A DNA stretch of 64,000 bases, taken from contig JADLFQ010000076.1 in assembly GCA_020845515.1 (NCBI GenBank), positions 17,862 to 81,861 of the forward strand, written 5' to 3'. Both the position numbers and the translations under genes were made by a program. Below the pieces are notes generated by a model, which was not told the DNA's origin, made no database searches, and saw nothing but the letters and a program-made list of their open reading frames with translations. The DNA comes from Anaerolineaceae bacterium. GTDB taxonomy: Bacteria > Chloroflexota > Anaerolineae > Anaerolineales > Anaerolineaceae. Shown here in pieces: positions 29,195 through 38,028 of the stretch (position 1 is its first letter; each line of letters opens with the position of its first letter).

Positions 29195-29576
29195 TTCCTG
29201 TTCAGGTGTTATAGGGAGCCAGTTCCCCGGCGGTGGCTTGGGCGAAGCCGATGATGGCAAACTTGCTGGCCATTATGTGGCCAGTAAGGACGTGTTGCTT
29301 TGTTTTCCCGCCATACCGGCAGTATTGATAATCTTACCGTGCAGCCCACTTTTCTTATCTGGTTCCTGTTATATAAGCTGGCCTGCTGCCTGGGTGCATA
29401 AAAAAATTCCTTTGGCATTGATATCCATATTGAAATCCCCATCTGCTTCGCTTAAGTTCAGTAAATGTTTTATCGAGCTGACGCCCGCGTTGTTACACCA
29501 GATGTCGGTCTGTTTTTCCGGGGCGGCAATCTGTCCCACTGCCGGTTACAACTGCGACCTTGTTTTCTAATCGCAT
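29195..29576 (-). pseudogene. decayed SDR-family oxidoreductase
   Basis: Minus strand: MRLENKVAVVTGSG, then shifted EKQTDIWCNNAGVSSIKHLLNLSEADGDFNMDINAKGIFLCTQAAGQLI, GKIINTAGMAGKQ, SKFAIIGFAQATAGELAPYNT*; internal deletion, several frameshifts, truncated end. Confidence 0.82.
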
Positions 29577-29590
29577 AATAGCGTCCTCTT

Positions 29591-30952
29591 TTATTGATGA
29601 AAATTTACTCTCTTCCAAAAATCATGAGCCAGTTTTCTGTAGTAACTCAGGATGTTTTCTTCGTCAATCAGGGTATGCCGATGGTTTTTAACAATGAAAC
29701 GTCCATCAACCATAACAAACGAGACATCTGTACCATGGGCATTGTAAACGATTGTGGAGGAGATATTTTCCATGGGTTGCAAGTGGGGCTGCGCGGTATC
29801 AATTAGAATTAGATCGGCGAGTTTTCCAGGTTCGAGTGACCCTATTTCACTATCTCGGCCAATGGCCCGTGCAGCATCAATGGTGGCGAGCCGAAGTGCT
29901 TGTAATGCCGGCATAGTCGTAGTCAATTTGCTTGGTAACTTGTGAATTACAGAAGTGTAACGAATTACTTCAAGCATATCCGCAGGGGTGGAATCTGTGC
30001 CCAATGCTACTTTGGCCCCTCGATTTATCAAGAGAGGTATGGGGGCTATGACAGGTCCCCCTTTGGCATTTGAAATTGGGCAATGCCCAATCACAGCTTG
30101 GGATTTCGCGAGCAGATCAACATCTCTTTCTTCTAGCACTGTGCAGTGAGCTGCTATAAGGTTGATATCTAATAAGCCAATCTGGTCAAGATATTCGACC
30201 GATGTGCATGAGCGATGTTCCATTGAGAATCTTTGTTCCATCGCGCTTTGCGCCAGGTGGATATGCGCTCCTAAACCCTCGCTGTGAGCAATTCTGGAGG
30301 CTTCTTTTAGAGTAATGTCACTGACTGTATCAGGTGTATTAATTCCTATTCGCCATTTAATGAGAGCGTCTTTCCGTGCTATGGAATTCTTAGCCAGCTG
30401 TAGATTTTCGTCGAGTTCGCGAAGGCCAAAATCGGGATTAAGGGTTTCAATCCATCCAGTTTTTGGGTTTCTTTTGGGAGGATGAGCAAGATCGAAATCC
30501 TGAGCCATCAGGCTTAATTCTGCCCGGACGCCAAGTTTGTTTACTACGGATTCTGTAATCTGACCATGGTGATATTGGTCAATCAGAGTAGTGGCTCCTT
30601 GTTTTATTGCTTCAAGACCGCCAACCAGGCAGGCATAATAGACTTCCTCGCTGCTTAGATTTGCCTCTGCAGGATAGAGAACTTCGAAAAGAATATCTTT
30701 GAAATCAACATCCTCGACAAACCCCTTGGTAATATTCAAGGTCATATGGATATGAGCATCAATCAACCCTGGCAATGCCAGCATTCCTGCGGCATGGATC
30801 GTCTCAAGAGGTTCTTTAAGGGATAGTGTTGGAATATCTTTACGTGGACCTACATAGACAATGTGCTTGCCGTCAACAAGAATCGCGCCGTCTTTGTAAT
30901 ACTTTCCATCTTCCGTCATAGGGAGAATAGAACAACCGTCAATAAGTATCAT
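29591..30952 (-). CDS. amidohydrolase family protein (TrzN/SsnA/MtaD-like metal-dependent deaminase)
   Basis: PGLIDAHIHM, GLGAHIHLAQ, LIAAHCTVL, VALGTDSTPADMLEVIR motifs. Confidence 0.87.
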   Translation of the reverse strand: MILIDGCSILPMTEDGKYYKDGAILVDGKHIVYVGPRKDIPTLSLKEPLETIHAAGMLALPGLIDAHIHMTLNITKGFVEDVDFKDILFEVLYPAEANLSSEEVYYACLVGGLEAIKQGATTLIDQYHHGQITESVVNKLGVRAELSLMAQDFDLAHPPKRNPKTGWIETLNPDFGLRELDENLQLAKNSIARKDALIKWRIGINTPDTVSDITLKEASRIAHSEGLGAHIHLAQSAMEQRFSMEHRSCTSVEYLDQIGLLDINLIAAHCTVLEERDVDLLAKSQAVIGHCPISNAKGGPVIAPIPLLINRGAKVALGTDSTPADMLEVIRYTSVIHKLPSKLTTTMPALQALRLATIDAARAIGRDSEIGSLEPGKLADLILIDTAQPHLQPMENISSTIVYNAHGTDVSFVMVDGRFIVKNHRHTLIDEENILSYYRKLAHDFWKRVNFHQ

Positions 30953-31851
30953 TTCCTGGTCTCATCATCGCGCTTCAAAACAGGCATTGTGCATCGAACG
31001 GAAGCATCCATCCCCGGTACACCGGCGCACTGGCTAATTCGTATATCTCCGGCTAATCCCATTAACACCACGGCCCTATCGCGATCCAAAGCATACTCTT
31101 TACACAGGATTTCCACCATCTCTTCCGCAGCAATAGCGATTGCCACTTTGAGATCGCTGGCGTTTCCGGTAGTAACCCATGCATCGGGTGTTTTAAAAAA
31201 CGGACGCTTGATTGGAATATTTTTAATAATTTCTACGCGCAAAGTTACCCACCCCGAGCCTTCAGCGCTCAATGCGGTGATTTCTCCATCTCCCATTGCC
31301 CCATGCAGGTCCCCAAGCGCAAATAACCCGCCTTTAACTTCGACCGGGAGGTATATTTTTGAATATCGTGCGGCACTTGGATGATCCATGTTCCCACCGT
31401 GTAAACCCATTAATAAACTTGGGACCGGATCTCCGGCTGGTGCGGTACCAATTGTGCCAATCATCGGCTTGACCGGGATATTAAAACCGCATATTTTGAT
31501 TTCTTCCCCAACAATATTCCCTTTTAAAGTGCTGGGATGGGAATTTTTGCTTAGTAAGCCTACTCCTTGCATCAATCCTGTGGTTACTTCCGGGTTCAAA
31601 CGGATATCCAGTATCTCTAATTCCAGGCTATCATTCGGGGTAAGTCCTTCTACATACACAGGGCCTGTTACCGGATTTGCCTGGTTGATATTGATCTCGC
31701 TGCTTATTACATCATTTTCCGAACGGATTGAGCCTCCAAAACAATCCGCCGTTTCAATCTGGATAATATCCCCGCTGCTTACTTTTAAAGCAGCAGGTAA
31801 GTTTCGATCAAACCTGTAGACGACATGTTCTTTTGTGAGCGTATGGAGCAT
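30949..31851 (-). CDS. acetamidase/formamidase family protein
   Basis: NPVTGPVYVEGLTPNDSLELEILDI, IGTIGTAPAG, PSLLMGLHGGNMDH, LPVEVKGGLFALGDLHGAMGDGEI; ATGA overlap with amidohydrolase. Confidence 0.9.
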   Translation of the reverse strand: MLHTLTKEHVVYRFDRNLPAALKVSSGDIIQIETADCFGGSIRSENDVISSEININQANPVTGPVYVEGLTPNDSLELEILDIRLNPEVTTGLMQGVGLLSKNSHPSTLKGNIVGEEIKICGFNIPVKPMIGTIGTAPAGDPVPSLLMGLHGGNMDHPSAARYSKIYLPVEVKGGLFALGDLHGAMGDGEITALSAEGSGWVTLRVEIIKNIPIKRPFFKTPDAWVTTGNASDLKVAIAIAAEEMVEILCKEYALDRDRAVVLMGLAGDIRISQCAGVPGMDASVRCTMPVLKRDDETRK

Positions 31852-31866
31852 ACATCCCTCCTGTTT

Positions 31867-32670
31867 TTATATTGAGTCAGGGACAACTGCACCCAGCCCC
31901 CAGGCAAAACGCATGATGATGAATAGAAGTTCACAGCCGGCCAGGGCAACGACGAGAATTTTTTCTGACTGGTCCAATGGCCGTTGACGGTGGAAAGTTC
32001 GGGTTGGATAGGCGCCATACGCTTTTGAACTTAACGCGATACTTAGTTCTAACGTTGTTTTTAACACCCGAATGATAAGAGGAACCAGGAAGGAGGTACT
32101 CTTGCGTATTCGTTCGATTGAGGAACCTGTTTCAAAATCCATTGCGCGTGTTCGTTGAGCCTCTCGGATGGTGTCTGCTTCTCCCGATATGGTCGGGGCA
32201 AACCGAAAAATAGCAGTGATAATGAAAGCGAAGTTGTATGGCATCTTTAAGCCAATCAAACCATACAATAATTCTGCCTGTTCGGTACTCTGCAGCACAA
32301 CAAACAATGCCAAGACCAATGAGATCACTCGGAAACCAACCGATATTCCGTATTGCAAAGAAATATCTGTGATCTGGAAGACCCACCACTTCCAAAGGAT
32401 GACGCCTTCCTTCCCGAATATAGCCCACATTGCCGCAATGAGAATACCCAAAGGTATGATGGCCTTTACTCTGGAAAAAAGAATTCTCATGGGGAGTTTT
32501 GCGGCAGCGGCTGCCGCGAGAATCGATAGAAAAATTGCCAAATGATATAAGGGATGGTTGAAAGTCATTACTGCCAGAAATATTACCAAGACCCAAATGA
32601 GCTTGACGCGGGCATCCATTTGATGGATAGGCGAAGATCTATCAATGTAGAAACGCGTTACTAGGGGCAT
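31867..32670 (-). CDS. ECF transporter transmembrane component EcfT (CbiQ family)
   Basis: SPIHQMDARVKLIWVLVIFLAVMTFNHPLYHL; REAQRTRAMDFE Ala-Arg coupling motif. Confidence 0.87.
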   Translation of the reverse strand: MPLVTRFYIDRSSPIHQMDARVKLIWVLVIFLAVMTFNHPLYHLAIFLSILAAAAAAKLPMRILFSRVKAIIPLGILIAAMWAIFGKEGVILWKWWVFQITDISLQYGISVGFRVISLVLALFVVLQSTEQAELLYGLIGLKMPYNFAFIITAIFRFAPTISGEADTIREAQRTRAMDFETGSSIERIRKSTSFLVPLIIRVLKTTLELSIALSSKAYGAYPTRTFHRQRPLDQSEKILVVALAGCELLFIIMRFAWGLGAVVPDSI

Positions 32671-34406
32671 GGTGCCTCCAAGTTGGATCTCTCTACCTGT
32701 AAACTCGATCTAGCTTCGCTGAGAGTAAGGATTGTCTCTGGGGAGTGTAGCGCCGAGCAGATACGAGTAACCTGAGGTGGCCGGAGAGAGATTTGTTGGA
32801 GTACATTTGAATCGCTGAAAAAGCTTCGAGTATCCGCATCCATCTTGATGCGGCCTCCAGACATAGCAATCACTCGATGGACATGTTCTGCAATCAACTC
32901 CATATTATGGGAGATAATAATAATCGTCTTTCCAGCAGCATGAAGGCGATCGATCAATCTCATCATTTCCTCTGCACCTGCTTTATCCTGGCCGGTGTCC
33001 GGTTCATCGACAACCAGAATTTCAGGGCGCATTGCTAAAACGGATGCCACAGCTAGACGTTGGCGTTGACCTAACCCGAGAAAAAATGGTTCCACTGCTT
33101 CCTGGCCTGTCAGCCCAACAAACGCTAAAGCTTCTTCGACAATATGATTTAATTCAACTCCCGAATAACCCAGGTTGCGCGGGCCGAAGGCGACTTCATC
33201 GAATACTGTCCGAGCAAAGATTTGATGGTCCGGGTTTTGGTAGACATATCCAACTTGCCGGGCGGCATCCGATATTCTCATGCCATGCATATTCTTCCCG
33301 TTCAGCAACACTTTCCCTTCAGTGGCTTCCAGGATGTGATTGAAATGTTTTGCAAGTGTTGTTTTCCCCGATCCATTGGATCCCACTAAACCGATGTAAT
33401 CATTTTCATAAATATCCAAGCTGATATCGCATAAAACATTCTGTCCTTCCGGGTAGTGAAAGGAGACTCGTTGAATTTCTATGACGGGTTGTCTTCCTTG
33501 AGGCTCGGCCTGGGTATTCCTTTTCGATTTGACGGTTGTTAAGGATAAAAAGCCTTTTTGAATAAGATCTTGAAGAGAGTTGATGGCACTTTCTTCGGAT
33601 ATTTCAATATGGCTGCTCAATCCTGCTTCAACCATCCAATTTGTAATTTCGCTAGCAGCGGGGATTTTCAAGCCGGTTTTCCTCAGGCGATCAATGTCCT
33701 GAAAGACATCGTATGGGTCGCCTTTAGCCAGGAGCCTGCCTTTATCCAGAATCAAGATTTGTTGTGCAAGAGATAAGGTCTGCTCTGGATCATGGTCGGC
33801 AATTACAATAGTCACCTTGCCTTCAGCGTTTAACCGCTGGACAATCTGGAGGACTTCATTTTTTCCTACTGGATCAAGCTCGGAAACGGGTTCATCCAAA
33901 ACAATTACTTCGGGGTGCATAGCCATTGCAGAAGCAATTGCTACACGCTGTTTTTGGCCTCCGGAGAGAAGATACGGAGATCGCCGGCGAAACTCACTTA
34001 ATCCCACAAGCTTGAGCATTTCATCAATCACCCCGGTAATTTCTGCAGGTGGAACTCTAAGGTTTTCTGGGCCAAAGGCGATATCTTCTTCTACGCTCAA
34101 ACCAAAAAGCTGGCTTTCCGGATTCTGAAAAACGGCGCCGATATGCCGCGTCAACTGGGCTACTGTTTCAGCATTTACCTCGGAGGTTCGTACTCCACAA
34201 ACAGAGAGTTCACCTTTCATTGTGCCGCTGATCATGTGAGGAACAACCCCGTTCAAGGAAAGGCACAGCGTTGATTTTCCTGCATTTGTTGGTCCTAAGA
34301 CAGCAGTGAGTTTTCCCTCATCAACAGAGAAGTTGATATCAGTGAGGGCGTTTTGTGACGCGTTTTTATATCGAAACGATAGATGTTGAACATTGATAAT
34401 GCCCAT
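32661..34406 (-). CDS. fused double ATPase of an ECF transporter (EcfA-EcfA')
   Basis: Two ABC modules: GPTNAGKST...LSGGQKQRVAIASAMAMHPEVIVLDEPVSELDP and GSNGSGKTT...LGLGQRQRLAVASVLAMRPEILVVDEPDTGQD. Start at MGIINVQH. Confidence 0.92.
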   Translation of the reverse strand: MGIINVQHLSFRYKNASQNALTDINFSVDEGKLTAVLGPTNAGKSTLCLSLNGVVPHMISGTMKGELSVCGVRTSEVNAETVAQLTRHIGAVFQNPESQLFGLSVEEDIAFGPENLRVPPAEITGVIDEMLKLVGLSEFRRRSPYLLSGGQKQRVAIASAMAMHPEVIVLDEPVSELDPVGKNEVLQIVQRLNAEGKVTIVIADHDPEQTLSLAQQILILDKGRLLAKGDPYDVFQDIDRLRKTGLKIPAASEITNWMVEAGLSSHIEISEESAINSLQDLIQKGFLSLTTVKSKRNTQAEPQGRQPVIEIQRVSFHYPEGQNVLCDISLDIYENDYIGLVGSNGSGKTTLAKHFNHILEATEGKVLLNGKNMHGMRISDAARQVGYVYQNPDHQIFARTVFDEVAFGPRNLGYSGVELNHIVEEALAFVGLTGQEAVEPFFLGLGQRQRLAVASVLAMRPEILVVDEPDTGQDKAGAEEMMRLIDRLHAAGKTIIIISHNMELIAEHVHRVIAMSGGRIKMDADTRSFFSDSNVLQQISLRPPQVTRICSALHSPETILTLSEARSSLQVERSNLEAPCP

Positions 34407-34525
34407 TTTAATCCTTGTACAAATGATTGGATCGTCCATAAAGATGGGCTCAGGTTCATCCATGTTCGGAAAAATGATCTGAGCCCATCCGTTGGATCCG
34501 GGTCTAGCCTGTAAAATTTTTATGA

Positions 34526-35296
34526 TTAGTCAATATCAATAGTAGCTTCGGTTTGAGCATCAACGCGAGGGCCGGACAGCCATTTAAAGCCAATATCCTT
34601 GGCCATCAGATTCCAGCGATCCATGAGAGGAGCCAGCAGCTTCACTAAAGCAGGCACCAGAATAATGCTGGGCGGTACAGCTACCAATATGCTGGGGAAT
34701 ACTGCTGTCCAAACCACCTCAGTGGGCATCAAGCGGATGATTTGGAAGAAAGTACAGAGATAGAAATCCACACCGAGGGTTAAAACGATTATATAGACAA
34801 GGTACTGCCAGTAATGTTTTCCCTTTCTCATGAACGGATCGGTGACCAATACAAATACCAGGAAGTTACCAAACCAGTTGGCAAGCGCCCCTCCAATACT
34901 ACCTAAATTTAGAGTGCCTGCCAGGGTATCTCCAATGACATTCCCGAACACTAGCCCCCAAACTGCGGCGGGACCAGCAATTAACCCCATGGCAGTGGCA
35001 ACCAGGTTATCGAGCCGGAAAGTGATCACACCGGGAACTAGGACAAGAGGCGCCGACGCAAACTGTAAAACAACTTTGACGGCGCCGGCCAACGCCGCGA
35101 TGGCAAGAGCTTTCGTTCCCCAGCTCTGTTTGAAGCGGGCAATTTTAAAGCCTTCAAACGGCAGGATTGTGATGCCAAACCAGCCTGCTATAATGAATAA
35201 ATTGATGAGCACAAACACAATGAGACCAATACCAAAGAGCGTGTTAATGCCTATCGATTGAAGAAATGCCCCAATTGCTTGTAGAATAGAATCCAT
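34526..35296 (-). CDS. candidate ECF transporter substrate-binding S-component
   Basis: Multi-TM, LVPGVITFRLDNLVATAMGLIAGPAAVWGLVFGNVIGDTLAG; adjacent to EcfA/EcfT. Start at MDSILQ. Confidence 0.72.
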   Translation of the reverse strand: MDSILQAIGAFLQSIGINTLFGIGLIVFVLINLFIIAGWFGITILPFEGFKIARFKQSWGTKALAIAALAGAVKVVLQFASAPLVLVPGVITFRLDNLVATAMGLIAGPAAVWGLVFGNVIGDTLAGTLNLGSIGGALANWFGNFLVFVLVTDPFMRKGKHYWQYLVYIIVLTLGVDFYLCTFFQIIRLMPTEVVWTAVFPSILVAVPPSIILVPALVKLLAPLMDRWNLMAKDIGFKWLSGPRVDAQTEATIDID

Positions 35297-35389
35297 CTTA
35301 ACCTCCAATACATTTTTAAATAAAGAGTTCCGGTTAAAATTAGATACCAAATATCGGCAAGAGTTCAGTCCACCTCCTTCCAGTGAATC

Positions 35390-35755
35390 TCATGGGTTCA
35401 CCTCTTGACTGCTTTGATGGTCGTTGGGCATGAACATCCAAAATATGACGGCTTCCCCGGCGCCTACATTTCGCACGTCATGTGGGTATTTTGGTGGAAT
35501 AAGCAACGCTTGCCCGGGGTTGACAAGGAAGGTTTCTCCTAAAATATTGTATTCAACTTTCCCTTTCATGATAAGTGCGATTTCAACAGCCTGTTCGTGG
35601 ATATCGGTTGAACCTTCTGCCCCTTCCTGTAAAATAAACTTTCCACAGGCTATCTCCTCGGAATTGAGCATGATTTGAACCAATCCATTGCCGAACAGGA
35701 TTGTACGGTCTGGATCTGTGCTTAGGATTTGAGGATGAATTAAAGAATTGCTCAT
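35390..35755 (-). CDS. small cupin-domain protein
   Basis: STDIHEQAVEIALIMKGKVEYNILGETFLVNPGQALLIPPKYPHDVRNVG. Confidence 0.85.
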   Translation of the reverse strand: MSNSLIHPQILSTDPDRTILFGNGLVQIMLNSEEIACGKFILQEGAEGSTDIHEQAVEIALIMKGKVEYNILGETFLVNPGQALLIPPKYPHDVRNVGAGEAVIFWMFMPNDHQSSQEVNP

Positions 35756-35768
35756 CGTTTTACCTTAT

Positions 35769-36521
35769 TCAGGGAATATTGGATTGTTCAGGATTATTAA
35801 CGTTTTTTGTTTCTTTTTGAAGGTATTGAACTAGATATTCTACTGCGTTGCTGATGGCCTTTTCTCCGTGCTCGGCAGTCGCTTTCGATGGATTCCCCGT
35901 TGCCCCACTAGCCGTTCTCTCATGCAATGATTTATTTGTCCAGATAAGGTTGTCTTCGTCTAGTGATGCCCCTTTTGCCTCGCTCATATTTACAAGCTGG
36001 GGATGGAGATAAAGCAGTACGGAGGTTTCTGTTTCGCCTGCATGTCCTGCTCCCATATCTGGCCCAAAAATGTTTTCGAGGTGGACTCCCCAAAGCTCGA
36101 AAATATCAAGGTGAATGTGGGGATGGACATTTTTCAAGCGGTATCCGGCTTGGCGAAGAGAAATAATGTTCCCATCATGACCATTTATTACCAGGATCGA
36201 TGGAATTTTGCTTTTTGCGATGCTGTCGAAAATATCGAAGTAGATTTCAGCCAGGATGTCCGGGCGAATACTTATCGTCAGTGGAAACCCTGTGTGGGCT
36301 GAACTCATACCGTATGAGACTGGCGGTAACAGAACTAATCCGTCCAGGAATTTCATTAAACGTGTTGCAATAGCCCAGGGTGTAAGCGTATCTGAACCGT
36401 AGGGAAGATGCTGACCATGATTTTCTGTTGCCCCAGTGACAATTACTGCCCTTTTGATCAGCTTTTTTTCCAGAAACGATTTTATCTGGGAACCATTTGA
36501 CTGTTCCAAAATAGCATTCAT
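35769..36521 (-). CDS. creatininase (creatinine amidohydrolase) family protein
   Basis: TGATENHGQHLPYGSDT, SYGMSSAHTGFPLTIS, VINGHDGN, MGAGHAGETETS metal/active-site motifs. Confidence 0.9.
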   Translation of the reverse strand: MNAILEQSNGSQIKSFLEKKLIKRAVIVTGATENHGQHLPYGSDTLTPWAIATRLMKFLDGLVLLPPVSYGMSSAHTGFPLTISIRPDILAEIYFDIFDSIAKSKIPSILVINGHDGNIISLRQAGYRLKNVHPHIHLDIFELWGVHLENIFGPDMGAGHAGETETSVLLYLHPQLVNMSEAKGASLDEDNLIWTNKSLHERTASGATGNPSKATAEHGEKAISNAVEYLVQYLQKETKNVNNPEQSNIP

Positions 36522-36685
36522 GTTCTTCCCTCCAAGTACCGGGCCAATTCAAATGTACTGGATTCCAGGCACGATATAATCACGTCTCTCTCTAAGATGA
36601 AAGAACTGACCTGCTTTGCAAGAGCGCGCGTTTCACTAATCGTTGCTTGGTTGGTGGTTGGTGTAATATTAAGAAGGTGTAACAT

Positions 36686-36861
36686 TTTGCGCAGATCGTG
36701 TTTACGAACGCGGCGGTTGCGGTAAGCGTACCACAAGTCTTTAAGTAGGGTTTTGTTCGCGCGGCGAAAGAGACGGTGGCGGGCGCCGAAGAAACCTTTG
36801 ATGCCTTTAAGATTTTTTTATAACGAGCACGGGCGGCAGGGCCTCCCTTTACACGAGCCAT
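36686..36861 (-). pseudogene. rplT: truncated, frameshifted ribosomal protein bL20 gene
   Basis: Minus strand MARVKGGPAARARYKKILK then, after a 1-nt shift, KGIKGFFGARHRLFRRANKTLLKDLWYAYRNRRVRKHDLRK; similarity stops there. Confidence 0.82.
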
Positions 36862-36928
36862 GACTACACTCCTTTGCGAACCCCCAACAGCCGCACAAAA
36901 ACCAGATACGATAGGAGATAAGTAAATT

Positions 36929-37021
36929 CTACTCTGACATATTGGGGGCAAGCCGTTTCACCCGGGCGATGATCCTTTTCCCTTTTACGGAGATCATTTT
37001 AGATAAAAGGCTTTTGGCTTG
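36929..37021 (-). pseudogene. possible bL35 (rpmI) C-terminal remnant upstream of rplT remnant
   Basis: Minus strand AKSLLSKMISVKGKRIIARVKRLAPNMSE*; position matches the usual rpmI-rplT order. Confidence 0.4.
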
Positions 37022-37190
37022 CCAAACCAGACCGCATTTTAACACAAATTGGATAGATTAAGGGTTTTTTGGTTTTCGGGAGTGGCTAATAATTGAGTTG
37101 GGGTGATAAAATCCGGGCTTGATCCAATGCCCAAAATGCACCGGACCGAACGACAAAATAAGCCGGAAGCAGATGAATGCGCGGGTTCTT

Positions 37191-37913
37191 TTAGCATTCC
37201 AGTAGTGGCTTGCTGCCGCCAAAGATGGCGTGCCCGGCGAGCATCCAGAACACATCCACCTGACGGAAACCCGCCTGTTTTAGCCAGTGCAATTGTGCCA
37301 GCAGCGAGGCGGGCTTGTCCGGCGAATCTTCAGGGTAACGGAACAGATTCCGGCGTTCCCGCGTAAAGGCTTCAAAAATATCGGGGCTGCCGTCCAACTC
37401 CAGGGTGCGGCGGCGCACCTCCTCATCGAGCGCGGCAGCGGCATAAGCCATTCCGGCCGCGCTTTCAGGGAGGATGACATCTGCGATAAGGAAGACACCG
37501 CCCCAGGCGAGCATGCGGTAAACATCCTGAAAGAGCGCCTCTTTTTGAGGATGTGCGAGATGGTGAATTGCAAGCGGGGAGAGGACAGCGTCTGCGGGGA
37601 ACGAAGGCTGCCGCCAGGCGGGGGAACCCAATTCGAAGAGCGCTGGTTGAAAACGCTCCCCATACCCAGCCAGCCGCGCCGCGGCAATTTTCAGCATGGC
37701 CGGAGAACCGTCCAGCGCGTGCACAGTGCACCCCGGGAAGCGTTGCAGCAAGGCCCCGGTCAGCAGTCCTTCGCCACAACACAACTCCAGAATATGGAAG
37801 GGTGTACCGGGGTCAGGGACGAGCGCTGCCAATGTTTGCAGTTGAAAATCACACTGCGGCATGAAACGCCGGCTAAAACGGGTATATTTGTTCGAGAAGG
37901 GGTCATCCCACAT
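37191..37913 (-). CDS. class I SAM-dependent methyltransferase
   Basis: FHILELCCGEGLLTGALLQRFPGCTVHALDGSPAML. Confidence 0.87.
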   Translation of the reverse strand: MWDDPFSNKYTRFSRRFMPQCDFQLQTLAALVPDPGTPFHILELCCGEGLLTGALLQRFPGCTVHALDGSPAMLKIAAARLAGYGERFQPALFELGSPAWRQPSFPADAVLSPLAIHHLAHPQKEALFQDVYRMLAWGGVFLIADVILPESAAGMAYAAAALDEEVRRRTLELDGSPDIFEAFTRERRNLFRYPEDSPDKPASLLAQLHWLKQAGFRQVDVFWMLAGHAIFGGSKPLLEC

Positions 37914-38028
37914 GGCGTGCCTCCATTTTTATGCTGGCGGAAAGCGTTGGCTTCGGGGCGGAAACGATCATAGGATATGGTATCATTTTAAAAAGATTTG
38001 TTGTAAAAAAATAAAATGGGGTGAGAGC

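Noticed and set aside
29238-29570. 110-aa plus-strand ORF
   Set aside because: Antisense to the SDR pseudogene; no recognisable domain.
36592-36951. 119-aa minus-strand ORF as a real gene
   Set aside because: Only its MARVKGGPAARARYKK part matches bL20; the rest is the wrong frame after a 1-nt deletion, so it was treated as pseudogene.
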